DNA of 64,000 bases from Liolophura sinensis (GCF_032854445.1 NC_088298.1:17195976-17259975); one strand, 5' to 3'. Numbered from the stretch's first letter, positions 1 to 10,955 are shown. The notes: a model not told the origin generated them from the sequence alone. Numbers and translations are program-made.

Positions 1-116
1 ATATTTGCATCATTTTTATGCTTTCTTCTCCTTTAATCCAGCTCCCACTGCTGTCATTCTTGACAATAGCCCAGTAAAAAACACTCAGATAATTAAATCG
101 CTCTTATTTCACGTAC

Positions 117-391
117 CTCTGATTTGGTCTGATGTCTTCTTTGCATAAGTCAAGAAAGTCCTGCCAGCTTATTTTTGATTGGTTAATTTGCTTGAGAAGC
201 TCAACTCTTCTCGGGAGAGGCACTGAGTTGATGATTTTGAACTGTGTTTGCTTCAGGGTGTCCTTCACTTGACCATTGATCTCTTTCCTCCTCCAAAGAT
301 TGAAGAGTTTGTCAACTTCTTTCCAGACCTCTCTTGGGCATCTTGCCGTTTTCATGTCATGCTTGTAGCAGTCGTTAAGTTTACGTGTGTC
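117..391 (-). CDS. Internal coding exon of an unrecognised gene, running off the left edge
   Basis: Read on the minus strand, a pyrimidine-rich acceptor (CTATTTCTCCAG) precedes position 391, and the exon ends at 117 before GTACGT. The frame is open throughout: 91 codons starting in phase 0 with two bases left over. The product is charged and Lys/Arg/Glu-rich. It ends with an amphipathic stretch (RRVELLKQINQSKISWQDFL, then LCKED) that faintly resembles a helical death-fold (CARD-like) end; this is a guess, not an assignment. The downstream exon would lie left of the window. It may belong to the same gene as the exon at 472-1028, but no phase-compatible donor joining the two was found. Confidence 0.45.
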
Positions 392-471
392 CTGGAGAAA
401 TAGACAGCGAAAATGTGATAGTCAAAAAGTGAATTAATCTGACCAGTCAGAACAGTCAGTCAGTCAGTCAG

Positions 472-1028
472 TCATTGGATCACACTCTTGTTATTCATAT
501 TATCATTTAATGGTCTCTGATGTTCCTGGTTTTTGTGTGAACATTTAAATATTATTGAAATAAATTTTAAAATAAATATCAGAGCAGTTATAGAAATTAC
601 CAAAGCATCTAAGCCAATCAAACGCGAAATGGCCTCTTTCCACTGTCTAAGTTGATATGGAGCAAGCTCGGGGGTTTCTGATGTCTGAGGAATTTTGGCG
701 ATTTCATAGAGCTTGGACCGAAAAAGACGGACACAGTTTTCGAACGGAGGTCGTTTCAGATGAAAGTGTACTCCTGAGTTAATGGTGTCTGTTTCGCCTG
801 AATCCATGGTAACAAAGGCTGATGGAAACAGGCCAGTGGGTGTGACCACCACAGATGTTGTCTGCAAATCTTCCCGTTTCTGCCCTATGTCAGGCGAGGT
901 TTGCTTGGGGATGATGGTTGTTTTCTTTTCCTCACTCCCAGCCCTGGGCGAGTCTAGGCATATGATTAAGGGCCCATAGGATTGATTCCTGCCCTTCTCC
1001 ATGGCTATAGCCGAATTCTTACACCTTT
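472..1028 (-). CDS. Terminal coding exon, small single-pass membrane protein, unrecognised
   Basis: An open frame of about 185 codons on the minus strand ends at a stop at 472. An acceptor (CACAATCTCAG) sits just before 1028, and the frame is open from there through an internal Met at 1002, so that Met may be the start or an internal residue. About 45 residues from the C terminus is a hydrophobic segment (ALVISITALIFILKFISIIF), followed by Lys and a short polar tail. This suggests a single membrane span with a short tail. No conserved domain was recognised. The length and composition favour a real exon over chance, but there is no homology evidence. A plus-strand frame at 782-979 is taken to be its shadow. 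Confidence 0.4.
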
Positions 1029-2640
1029 CTGAGATTGTGATTTTTCGACCAGTGAAGATGTCTCTTGCTTTATGAGATGACTAGGAGATACATCTGGTCA
1101 GGCACTGCAACAAATAAAACCATGCTAAAATTTAATTCAAGTTTTACATTAGAAATTGAGAATTTTCAGCTGATCATTTTCAGAAATTTCCAATGTGTCT
1201 AACCTTTGACCAAAACTAATTGTCTTACCAATGGAGGTCAGCCAGTAGAAGAAGTGTCAGCTAATTTGATGGAAAAGATTCTCCTCTATGGTGTTTCACG
1301 TACATTGGTCAGCTTAATGAGTGGACAAAACCACTGACCTCTGGCAAGTAAACGACACTGACACTATATAACGACATATATGAGTACTATATTACAAGGA
1401 GTACCCCATTCTAGAGCCTCATCCTACCCTTAGCAGTCACATTCCCCCCATAGGGAATTTCTCAAAGGCAAGACTACAAAGAAAAGCACAAATGATTGTA
1501 CATATAAAGCAAAAATGCTTTGAAGAAAACAGCACATTGTATTGTGACAATGCATATTTAAGGGTCAAGCCAAAAGACACATGCGATGTCTATGAATACC
1601 ACCCTCTTGAGCCTCATCTCCACTGATCAGCAGACATTTCCCAACAGGGAAATTCTCAAGGCTCAAGCCAGCTAAACACAGAGACTCCCTTTAATAGTTC
1701 GTTGGGTGTGTTACATATACAGCCTCAGTGTTTAACTAGATGTACATGTGTGTACAGTGTGGGCTTACTGGTTAATGTATGTGTATTGAAACAGCCTGCA
1801 GATCATGTTACAGCGCAACATTACACAGTCTACACTTTACATACATGTTGTAGTATGTACTACATTATCAGGTGGGGACACATTGGACATAATACATGTA
1901 TACAAAAAGATCGCAGAGCAGACTAAATCAGTACAGGTGAAGATATCATTGTAGACCTGATGCAAGTTTTATATATTTGTGAACTCACATACACTTAATA
2001 CATGTACTGACAAGTAGCCACCTGGTACTGATTAGTCTAGTGGATTATTTAAATGTAGGCCACTCAAACTGTACATGTATACATAGGCTTCAGGCCGTAC
2101 AGCTGTTTAACAGTCTCAGTGTTTACTGGTTTTGTTTCTCTATTCCCAACTGAATATCCCTTTGTTTTTACACCTATTATCTCACCTGTTATCTTGCTTG
2201 ATTGTCTGTTGATTGTCACATTTCACTTCATAGTAAGGTTTCCTAATGACTCGGAATCACATGTGCTAGGTGTTCACCTTGTGGGGGATTTTTCCCAGCC
2301 TTTGTGGAAAGTTCCTGGCTGGTGACCTACTTCCACTTAGGCTGTTCTGGCTGATCTGTCAGCTGTTCTCACTCCCCTGTAAGCTTTTCTCCCCAACATG
2401 TGCTGGATGTGTAGGGCTATTTGGGTATAATTTAGAACATAACGCACTGTATTTTCTGACAAATCTGTGATGCGTTATTAGAATAGTCATTTTATAAACC
2501 GTGAGATTCAAATTATACATATGTATATCTATAGGCTCAAAACTTATTTTATTTTGAAAAAGTGGAGAAAAAGACACTAATTTTCGGTCTGTGTTGTATT
2601 GTGGAAATAGTTTGCAATTAATATAATTCAAATGACTACG
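1029..2640. other. Non-coding spacer, nothing recognised
   Basis: AT-rich sequence with several GTACATGT-like runs and no convincing exon on either strand. The missing 5' exons of the plus-strand coiled-coil gene could lie here or beyond the left edge, because its first visible exon starts in the middle of a codon. Confidence 0.4.
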
Positions 2641-2886
2641 GGTCTCTGTGGCTCATTTAGCTAGCGCAGCGTAATGACCCAGGAGCCACTCACCAATGCA
2701 GTCCCTGTGAGTTAAAGTCCAGCTCATGCTGGCTTTCCTTTTCGGCCCTATGTGGGAAGGTCTGTCAGCAACCTGCGGATGGTCATGGGTTTTCCCCGGG
2801 CTCTACTTGGTTTCCTCCCACCATAATGTCGTAGAAGTGAAATATTCTTGAATGGCGTAAAACACCAAATACATAAATAAATAAAT
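2641..2886 (+). mobile_element. SINE family A, full-length but diverged
   Basis: The tRNA-like head (GTGGCTCATTTAGCTAGCGC) is followed by the body shared with the other family A copies (GACCCAGGAGCC, CATGCTGGC, GGGAAGGTCTG) and the 3' end GGCGTAAAACACCAA with an AAATAAAT tail. Confidence 0.85.
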
Positions 2887-3147
2887 CAATCCAATGATTA
2901 CACCACATTAAAATTGCAGTAAACAACACGATGTCCCGTACACGACTATTAGTGCAGTGTAAGGATCTGTATGATTTCATCTGACTTCACGAACTTGATC
3001 TCCATCATGGGAGTGAAATATTGTGGATTACTGTCTGGATGAAAATGCCAAACAAATAAAATATCGTTTCAGGTAATAATTTCTGAAAGATTTCTGCAAT
3101 CTAATGATCACATGTTAATTGCAAATGATTTTCTCCTTTTCTGATAG

Positions 3148-3296
3148 TGACCTGCGAATGGTGAATCAACAGTTAAAGGATTTTGAGAGGCAGTTGGCTA
3201 ATCAGCTGTTAAAAGAGAAACAAAGAGAATCGGTGAATCAGCAATCAAAAGAATCGGCTGTACTGACTTCCTCAGACCAGGAGACCCACATGGAAG
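3148..3296 (+). CDS. Coiled-coil gene, exon a
   Basis: The acceptor TTCTGATAG is at 3147 and the donor is G|GTAGTT at 3297. It encodes DLRMVNQQLKDFERQLANQL and onward, the start of the visible coiled coil. It ends in phase 1 and joins 3916 to give HMEVLEWTQ. Confidence 0.8.
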
Positions 3297-6200
3297 GTAG
3301 TTACATAATTGACATCTGTTCACCCATAATGCAGTTTTTTTTTGTGTTTTTCAGATGATGGACATGAATGTTTGTCTGTCAGTTAAAGTATCAGTTTTAA
3401 TCATATTGTAACCAATGGAAAAAAATTGAAGCTTGATTGTTTAAAAATGATAACTTTAATATTATAAAGGAATTTAACTAGGTGGTGCTTCCAGTAGTAT
3501 GGTGTGCATATCTGTTTGTCACAAGTTGCAGAATTCATCAGGAACTTGCCAAAGGTCAGAGGTTTATGCCCGGCAAGTCAGTTTCCTACTCTTATGAACT
3601 TGACCGCCGGTAAACCAGAAACTCTTGAGCGTGGCATTAAATACCACACAAATAAATAAATGAGTAGATTTCATACTGACATAGAGTAAGTGAGCTTACA
3701 CTGCTTTGCAAATGACTGAGGTGCATTCCATAAATTTGCATGACCACTATCATACTGATAAGAAATTCATGAAAACAACACTCAACATCAATCAAATTCA
3801 ATGCTTGCAAATATTAAAAATATGAAGAGAAACTAAATTCAACTTCACACACAAATGAAATACATGTAATTGTTGTTTTGTTTTTTTTTGTTTTTTTGTT
3901 TTTTTCTTCTTTTAGTGCTAGAATGGACGCAGAATAAAGTGAAGACACTAGAGCAGGCGCTGCATGAAGAGCAATGTCGCTCAGACGACCTTCAAGCAGA
4001 GCTGCGGCAATGTCAGCGCGACCTTGACCAGTACAAAACAGACAGACAAAAATTGCTGGTGGCTATAGCAGAAAAGGTGAATCACTTTTGATAAGAGCTT
4101 TATCCTGATGGTTTGGTTTAATTCTGATTATTGTCATGGTTATGGTTTTTGCAGACATTTATTTGTCTGTGAGTCAGAAACTTTACAGAAAAATTTATGG
4201 ACAGCTTAGGATGAAATTTTGAGCACTGTCAGTGTCACCATTTAAGTTTGGTTGTGATCCACATGTACATAGTGCTAGCCGTCGTATGAGTGAAATATAT
4301 TTGAATACGGCGTAAAACACCAATCAAAAATAAATAAATCATTCGCTACACCACACAAGGTGCTGGCTAATTTGTTACCTTGGATACAGATTTTGTACAT
4401 CTAGATTCCTCCACTCTATCCATTTGCACAGTTGGTAGAGCACCTGCTTCAGGAGCGGTAGATCCAGGGTCAATCCTGGGTCGAGTCACACCTAAGACTT
4501 TAAAATAGGAAGTTGCAGCTTCTAAGACTTTAAAAGAGGAAGGTTTGCCAGTGACTTACCCAAAATCAGTGATTTATTCCAGGTACTCTGGTTTACTCCT
4601 CTCTTGAAAAATAATGTGATGTTGCACTCAACTAATCAGTTTGTTTGTAATGTGACAAACTGGCTGTGGTAAATGAATTTATTTTCTAATACTTTTTCAT
4701 TCAGATCGATGCAGACAAGTTTTGGTTGTTATTGACTTAAATTTCTAACTGTGCTTTATTCTTCTTGAATTCTCAGGATGCAGACAAGCTTTGCATGAGA
4801 TGGGTTATAGACTGGCCATGGTACAAATTATTTAAAACAATTTTAATGTGATGCTGTTTAGGCAAATTTTGCTTGTTATTGACTTAAATTTCTAACTTGG
4901 CTTTATTCTGCTCGAATTCTCAGGATGCTGACAAGCTTCGTGCTAGACAGGAGAACCAGCAAGAAGTGAACCATCTCCACGCAGAGTTACAGATGCAGCA
5001 GAAGCAGTGTGAGACATACAGACTGAAGCTTGATGCCTCTGAGAAGGAGAGTCACATCCTGGCCATCAGCCTCAAACAACGTGACAGCGAGATAAACCGC
5101 CTACAAGAGCTTGTTCAGTGAGTATTGTAGCTGCGTAAAACATGTTCCCACTGACCTTGAAATTTGTTGAAAGATTTTGTCCTTGAAAAGGAATTTATTT
5201 TGGGATATGTCCTTGAGAAGTTTTCAGTGTTACTTGTAATTCTTCTTTTGCCGTGGGGTCTTTGTGGCTCAGTTGGTTAGCATGCTAACGCAGTGTGATG
5301 ACCCTGGAGCCTTTCACCAATGCCGTCGCTGTGAGTTCAAGTCCAGCTCATGCTGGCTTCCTCTCCGGCCATACGTGGGAAGGCCTGCCGGCAACATGCG
5401 GATGGTCATGGGTTTTCCTTGGGCTCTGCCTGGTTTCCTCCCACTGAAATGCTGGCTGCCGGCATACAAGTGAAATATTCCTGAGTACGGCGTGAAACAC
5501 CAATCAGATAAATAAACAAATAAATAAATCCTTTTGCCGTTTACAAGACATTTGTTCAAGCATATTCTGAGGGTTTTCTTTTGTGTAGACTGATAAAATT
5601 GTACTGTTTGTGAAGCCCTGAAATTGACCATCCCAATCAATGTACTTTTGTCTCAAAAATAAAATTAAAAAGGTGCATATAAAATCATATAAAGTGCATA
5701 TTAAAAAATAATATAAATTGTTCTTCCGCGTATGAAAAAAGGTTTGAAATTTGGGTATTATCATACTGCAGTACAGGTTAAATGGACCAATAAATAATCC
5801 AGTTTGTATCCATGTATGATACTCAAAATTTCTGGAGAATTTAGTTTATTAGGTCATTGAAAACATATTTCTGACACCATGGGTAAAAAAACTGGCTGCA
5901 GTCTCCTGTTACCAAGGGTCACTGGGATTTACAATCAGTTGTATGCTCAGTTGTAGGATTTACAATCAGTTGTATGCTCAGTTGTAGGATTTACGATCAG
6001 TTGGATACTCAGTTGTAGGATTTACAATCAGTTGGATACTCAGTTGTAGGATTTACGATCAGTTGGATACTCAGTTGTAGGATTTACAATCAGTTGGATA
6101 CTCAGTTGTAGGATTTACAATCAGTTGGATACTCAGTTGTAGGATTTACGATCAGTTGGATACTCAGGTGTAGGATTTACACTCAGTTGTATGCTCAGTT

Positions 6201-8043
6201 GTAGGATTTACAATCAGTTGTATGCTCAGGTGTAGGATTTACGATCAGTTGTATGCTCAGTTGTAGGATTTACAATCAGTTGTATGCTCAGTTGTAGGAT
6301 TTACAATCAGTTGTATGCTCAGGTGTAGGATTTACAGTCAGTTGCAACAAGACAAATGTGCAGGTGACATTGGTAACGACTTTTCCTGCTTTCCTTTGTA
6401 AAAAAAAAAAAAAGCTTACATGAAAGTCCATCAACCGATTAGAATTCACTCGAGTAATTGAATGTTTTCCAGAGATTTCTGATTTTGCTGATCTTCTTCA
6501 ATCTTTGTAGAACCATGAAGAAGAGTATGTCAGAGCTAATTCAAGAGCAGTCTCATCAACATGATGCCAACAGACAGTTGTCTGGAAGTTTTAACCTCCA
6601 AAGACTAGAGAGGTTACTCCGAGATGGCAACTTGACTGGGTAAGATTGCGTGTAAATAGAGTGGTGCTTAGTGGGAAGTCAATCTGAGGAAACTGTTGTA
6701 TTTTTGTGATCAGTGAAGTTCCTGGGTAACAAACAGACATTTTCATAGCATCATTTAGAGGTCATTGTTTAAATAAATGCCAATTTTGAAACAAAAACCA
6801 CTTTTGAAATTAGAATGTTTGAAGTAAGTTCCACTTCCGAAGTAAAACTTGATTTACATTTAACCATGCTGACTACTTTTGAAGTAAAAATTTACCAATA
6901 TGGAAATATAAAAAGTGCACTTTTTGGGGGGGGGGTTAAATTTTTTTATTGTAGAATTTATTTTAAAAATGGTCAATTTTTATTTCAAAAGTTTCAATGT
7001 CAGCAGCATTATATCAAAACTGGTCAGTTTGTACTTCAAAAGTAGAACTTTTTTTATTAATGGTGTTATGATTTAAAAGTGACATTTTATTCTCCTCTTT
7101 TCAATATGGCCTGCCATGCTAGGAAGTGTTTAATATGTACTATGTTTGTATCATTACAAGGTTCGACATTGAGAGGTTGAATCTGCACGATGACAGATCA
7201 GCACCGATGGAATCATCCAATGGACACATGCCACTGGAGCCAGAATTTGCCGAACTGACAATGGATGCTCTGGCTGAGCACAATGAGCGAAGTACACTTC
7301 AGCTGCGGGAAAGGTCCGCTCAGAAGCCATCTGAAGAAACAGCCAGGGATAAACAGGTTCAGAGTTTTTATGCAAAAGATCAAGATTTGACAAATGAAAC
7401 GTCGGAGAGTTCAACAACAACGATTCATGATTTGTCCTCGGTATCAACGGTGAAGGAATTGAGTGAAGTAGACAGTCAAAGAGACGAAGAGGCAAGTCTG
7501 AAGCCACACAAGAAAGTCCACTTTGACCTACATAAGTCTGGAAACGACGGATCATTGACGGAAGTGACTGATGACGGTTCAACAGTTGTGTCCGAGGTAC
7601 CGTCCCGTTACAGCGTTACTGATTATTTTAGAAAATATCCAGGAGGAGTCGCGGGTAGCAGTCTTCTGCCGAGAAGTAATCATCTTGGACAAAATAAATC
7701 TCTTCCTGCAATGCAAAAATCAGTTAAATGCACCACCAAGGAGAGTGTCTCCAAGGGAAAGAACTCTGAGATAGCCAAAAATCAAGCCCAGAACAGTCAA
7801 AAGATTTTGCAGGTTCCAAATAAAACTACAGATTTTCGTCGGACAGTTCCGCCTCTGAGAGATCCATTTGGTCCCCGAGAGGATGATGTCATGTCTCTGA
7901 CGTCAGGGATAACGTTTTCGTCAGTTTCAACTCTGGCAACAGTCGATGAGAGTGTGTTCAGGGAAGGGCTTGCGAACTTAGATGCTAACATTGCGAGATT
8001 ACAGGAGTCCTTGTCTGAGAAAAAGGCTTTGTTATTGACTTGA
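3148..8043 (+). CDS. Coiled-coil protein gene, last five exons (5' partial)
   Basis: Five exons, 3148-3296, 3916-4076, 4924-5117, 6511-6639 and 7161-8043, join with consistent phases at all four junctions and canonical GT-AG introns. They give 504 codons to a TGA at 8041-8043. The first visible exon begins with the last base of a split codon, so upstream exons exist. Roughly residues 1-190 are heptad-like, Gln/Glu/Lys/Leu-rich coiled coil. A low-complexity Ser/Thr-rich middle follows, then a stretch containing SVTDYFRKYPGG and a short C-terminal helix (LANLDANIARLQESLSEKKA). The composition suggests a structural protein, perhaps centrosomal or ciliary; this is inference only, and no family was recognised. 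AATAAA lies at 8178-8183. The gene is convergent with the MEKK gene. Confidence 0.85.
3485..3662. repeat. Intronic dispersed repeat with AAATAAAT tail
   Basis: The 3' end (GGCATTAAATACCACACAAATAAATAAAT) resembles, but is not the same as, the family A tail. The body (CAGGAACTTGCCAAAGGTCA) has a weak partner after 4540 and near 44180. It is probably a decayed SINE. Confidence 0.4.
3916..4076 (+). CDS. Coiled-coil gene, exon b
   Basis: A long T-rich tract and TTTTAG precede 3916; the donor is AAAAG|GTGAAT. It encodes a Gln/Glu/Leu heptad-rich segment (VKTLEQALHEEQCRSDDLQA). It ends in phase 0 and joins 4924 as AEK|DADK. Confidence 0.85.
4274..4340 (+). mobile_element. SINE family A, 3' fragment
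   Basis: Only the 3' end is present: GCCGTCGTATGAGTGAAAT to GGCGTAAAACACCAATC, plus an AAATAAAT tail. It lies in an intron of the coiled-coil gene. Confidence 0.7.
4421..4548 (+). mobile_element. SINE family B, 5' fragment
   Basis: The tRNA-like head has an A-box-like stretch (GCACAGTTGGTAGAGC) and a B-box-like stretch (GGGTCAATCCTGGG). It is followed by the family B signature GTCACACCTAAGACTTTAAA and AGGAAGTTGCA. The remainder is replaced by other sequence. Confidence 0.75.
4924..5117 (+). CDS. Coiled-coil gene, exon c
   Basis: The acceptor GAATTCTCAG is at 4923 and the donor is TTCA|GTGAGT. It encodes continuous coiled coil, including QEVNHLHAELQMQQKQCETY. A second, degenerate copy of its acceptor and first codons lies about 147 bp upstream. 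It ends in phase 2 and joins 6511 as LVQTMKKSM. Confidence 0.88.
5255..5530 (+). mobile_element. SINE family A, full-length with target-site duplication
   Basis: Runs from the head GGGGTCTTTGTGGCTCAGTTGG to the 3' tail AAATAAACAAATAAAT. It is flanked by a perfect 10-bp direct repeat, CTTTTGCCGT, at 5245-5254 and 5531-5540. It lies in intron c-d of the coiled-coil gene. Confidence 0.92.
5560..5735 (+). repeat. Dispersed repeat family D
   Basis: The core (TTTGTGAAGCCCTGAAATTG, then TTTTGTCTC) recurs near 60478 on the plus strand, at 47103 and 48475 on the minus strand, and partly near 32130. There is no tRNA-like head, so the class is unknown. Confidence 0.6.
5929..6345 (+). repeat. Minisatellite, 31-bp unit, about 13 copies
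   Basis: The unit is close to GTAGGATTTACAATCAGTTG followed by TATGCTCAGTT. GGATACTC and GTATGCTC variants occur in blocks. The array is in the intron before exon d, about 170 bp upstream of its acceptor. Confidence 0.95.
6511..6639 (+). CDS. Coiled-coil gene, exon d
   Basis: The acceptor TTCAATCTTTGTAG is at 6510 and the donor is CTGG|GTAAGA. It encodes MKKSMSELIQEQSHQHDANR and the end of the coiled coil (LQRLERLLRDGNLTG). It ends in phase 2 and joins 7161 to give LTGFDIERL. Confidence 0.85.
7161..8043 (+). CDS. Coiled-coil gene, terminal exon e
   Basis: Acceptor TCATTACAAG; 883 nt open to TGA. It encodes a mostly disordered Ser/Thr/Asp/Glu-rich region, with KPHKKVHFDLHKSGNDG about 115 residues in and SVTDYFRKYPGG soon after, ending in a predicted helix rich in Leu, Glu and Lys. 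The 3' UTR is short, with AATAAA about 135 bp after the stop. Confidence 0.88.
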
Positions 8044-8177
8044 TATACAAATATATATATTTTTTGATTCATTTATAAGACAAATGTGATTTCTCCAAAT
8101 TAAAAATGAAATTTAAAAAATACATGTTTTAATGTACGATTTGTAGGTTATATTTGTACATATAAATCTCAACAATG

Positions 8178-8183
8178 AATAAA
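8178..8183 (+). terminator. Poly(A) signal of the coiled-coil gene
   Basis: AATAAA in AT-rich sequence 135 bp downstream of the stop codon; no nearer canonical hexamer was seen. Confidence 0.65.
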
Positions 8184-9235
8184 AATGAAGTGATGGCAGA
8201 GATATGTATTAAACAATATACTGTGAAATGAATTATTCTACACTTATATTTTGGAGTGTGCACATGTATAGACACTGCTATATTATTATTCACCATAAAT
8301 CTTCAACATTTTCGACCTCTAAATCACTTTCTTCAGTGGAATTTATACGTACAGTTATTATGATCATGATGATAAAATGTGTCATTAAAGATCCAAGCTT
8401 TTTAAAGCTGTGCAAATTGTTGCTTTATACACCAGTGTTCTCTCGGAATGTCAAAATATTGGTCGCAGAGGTTGTTGAAAAGGTTGTAGAATAAGGGTAC
8501 GACTTATTTTGTGCTTCACACCTGACTGAAGAACATTTATGATCGGAGTCTTTTTATGAGTGGGGGGGGGGGGGGGGGAAAGCAAAAATCACCCAGGGCC
8601 TGAATCAAATGTAAATGCAGTCCCGCAGAATCTTTTCAGTCTGACGTGTACAATTGTCATTCTGGTAAGGGGAACTGCTAAAGAATTCTGAATACAACAA
8701 GATGATATATATGGACATGATGGTAGTGAAGTTTGCCTGCCTGGGAAGTCATCCATCTGACTTGCACATAAAACTATTCCTCGACCACACCAATTTTGTC
8801 CATGTGGTATCATTTGTTTAATTTGCGAGAAGACATCCCAATTTAAGTCCAGCAGCATAGAGTGGATCAGGTTTAAAATGATGTCGCATGGCCTGGAAAC
8901 AGAAGCGAAGCTATGGAGTGGCTGGATCAGTTTGTGCCCAGTCCATGCACACTACTCGTGTTGGAAATGGATACACATAACATGTAGTATGCCATTTCTT
9001 GAAGCTGCAGCATGCAGTGGAAATTGGCCACTGCAGTTAAATATGTATGAGGCACAAATGTTGCAGCTACTGCATGTCAACACCAGGTCAACAAGTATAT
9101 CTACACTGCAAAACCTTATACCACACAGTAAGAAGACCCCCTCACAGTTACTCAGTTTTAAACCTGGTGGCCACCCTTAGTGTACTGTGTGTAGCTCTCA
9201 ACAGTCCTGTAGTGTACTGACTGACTGAGTATCAG
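8184..9235. other. Intergenic, mostly unique
   Basis: Contains a run of 17 G at 8562-8578. A stretch at 8395-8490 (GTTCTCTCGGAATG, then AATATTGGT) has a diverged partner at 51808-51890. No coding exon is supported. Confidence 0.5.
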
Positions 9236-9605
9236 GAGTGAGTGAGTGAGTGAGTGCTTGGGGTTTAACGTCGTACGCAACAATTTTTCAGTCATATGAC
9301 GACGAAGGAATCATTAGGGTGCATGCACGTGTAATGTGCCTCCTTGTTGCAGGACGGATTTCCACCGCTCTTTTATTTGGCCCTGCATCACTGAGACGAC
9401 TTACCGAAGGCAAGTAAGACGCCCCGCCCGAGCCATTATACTGATACGGGTCAACCAGTCGTTGCACTATCCCCTTCATGCTGAACGCCAAGCGAGGAAG
9501 TTACCACTTCCTCTTTTAAAGTCTTAGGTGTGACTCGACCAAGGATTGATCCTGGATCTACCGGTCCCGAAGCGGACGCTCTACCAACTGTGCTATCCGG
9601 GCCGG
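9236..9605 (-). mobile_element. SINE family B, full-length
   Basis: On the minus strand the head (CCGGATAGCACAGTTGGTAG, B box GGATCAATCC) is followed by CCTAAGACTTTAAAAGAGGA, TAATGGCTCGGGCGGGGCG and GGTAAGTCGTCTCAGTGA. The 3' end is CCCCAAGCACTCACTCACTC. It is the most complete copy of this family in the window. Confidence 0.88.
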
Positions 9606-10015
9606 TCACTGAGTATCAGGAGATAAGTACTGTGTGGCCTCTGCAGTATTGGGAGTGCTGTAAATTTCACTGGAGACCAGATGCATAACACCAAAATGAT
9701 AAACATAATCAATATAAAAAGACTTGCAGCACAGAAAGTATACATCAGAGCAGCGATGACATTGTGATAGCTGGCAAATGGTCACGCCTATAAATGGTGA
9801 AAATACAGCCGCTTGTTAACTTACCTCAGATAGGGTTTTGTTTCAGCTGACATAATTATGTACGTTTCATATTTAATTAGTGGCAAGATACACTTCCCCC
9901 CCTCCCCCACCAAGCAGAATTTAGGTAAAAAAAAAATATGCAGTGATGTTAATTGCAATTTACTGGGCTGGATTTGCATCATTTCATTTTATTAAACATA
10001 AACTTAATTGATTGC

Positions 10016-10284
10016 GGGGCCTCCGTGGCTCAGTTGGTTAGCGCGCTAGCGCAGCGTAATGACCCAGGAGTCTCTCACCAATGCGGTCGCTGTGAGTTCA
10101 AGTCCAGCTCATGCTGGCTTTCTCTCCGGCCATATGTGGGAAGGCCTGCCAGCTACTTGCGGATGGTCGTGGGTTTCCCCCGGGTTCTGCCCGGTTTCCA
10201 CCCACCATAATGCTGGCCGCCGTCGTATAAGTGAAATATTCTTGAGTACAGCGTAAAACACCAATCAAAAAAAAAAAAAAATAA
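10016..10284 (+). mobile_element. SINE family A, full-length and young, with TSD
   Basis: Starts GGGGCCTCCGTGGCTCAGTT (A box) with B box GTTCAAGTCC near 10097. It ends CACCAATC plus a 17-A run. It is flanked by 11-bp direct repeats, TAATTGATTGC, at 10005-10015 and 10285-10295. Confidence 0.95.
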
Positions 10285-10396
10285 TAATTGATTGCTTTAT
10301 TAGACATATATGTACGTCACTGGCCTAGATTGACCTCCACCTATGACAGGAAGGCACCAAACTTTGTCACCATACTGACAAACTTTCAAATATGTG

Positions 10397-10731
10397 GTCC
10401 GCTTCGGGACCGGTAGATCCAGGATCAATCCTTGATCGAGTCACACCTAAGACTTTAAAAGAGGAAGTTGTAACTTCCTCGCTTGGCGTTCAGCATGAAG
10501 GGAATAGTGCAACGACTGGTTGACCTGTATCAGTATAATGGCTCGGGCGGGGCGCCTTACTTGCCTTCGGTAAGTCGTCTCAGTGAAGCAGCACTAAATA
10601 AAAGAGCGGAGGAAATCCGTCCTGCAACAAGGAGGCACATTACACGTACATGCACCCTAAATATTCCTTCGCCGTCATATGACTGAAAAATTGTTAAGTA
10701 CGACGTTAAACCCCAAGCACTCACTCACTCA
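10397..10731 (+). mobile_element. SINE family B, 5'-truncated
   Basis: Begins inside the head (TCCGCTTCGGGACCGGTAGA) and runs to CCCCAAGCACTCACTCACTC. It is nearly collinear with the reverse-oriented copy at 9236-9605. Confidence 0.88.
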
Positions 10732-10744
10732 AATATGTGATTGT

Positions 10745-10955
10745 AAAGATATCAACACCATATTGGTGGACGACAAGTGGTCTTCAGTTAACTTTAGATT
10801 GGCCACAAACAGTCACATCAACTAAATCGATTGCTTATGTATGAGGCTTAGAAACAGCGACCTGTACATGGGAAGGTCTGGCCGCAACTTGCAGATGGTG
10901 GTGGAATCCAAAATGCCCTGCCCCTGGCTGGGATTGAACCTACACCTCACAGTTT
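10745..10955. repeat. Dispersed repeat family C
   Basis: Shares CATATTGGTGGACGACAAGT and GTGGTCTTC, then GGGATTGAACCTACACCTCA, with the copy at 21286-21485. The end resembles a tRNA B-box region, so it may be another tRNA-derived SINE read from its 3' side. Confidence 0.5.

Noticed and set aside
5264-5640. Plus/minus ORFs within SINE copies (e.g. MAQLVSMLTQCDDPGAFHQC)
   Set aside because: The same peptide appears at every family A SINE; it is translated repeat sequence.
7154-7582. 142-codon minus-strand ORF
   Set aside because: Antisense shadow of the terminal exon of the coiled-coil gene, whose plus-strand frame has matching splice sites.
3148-8043. Assignment of the coiled-coil gene to CEP63/DEUP1 or another named centrosomal family
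   Set aside because: Coiled-coil composition alone suggested it; no aligned motif could be recalled with confidence.
10016-10110. Possible tRNA genes in the GGCTCAGTTGG...GTTCAAGTCC heads
   Set aside because: Box spacing and the missing acceptor stem fit tRNA-derived SINE promoters rather than functional tRNAs; many dispersed copies with tails.
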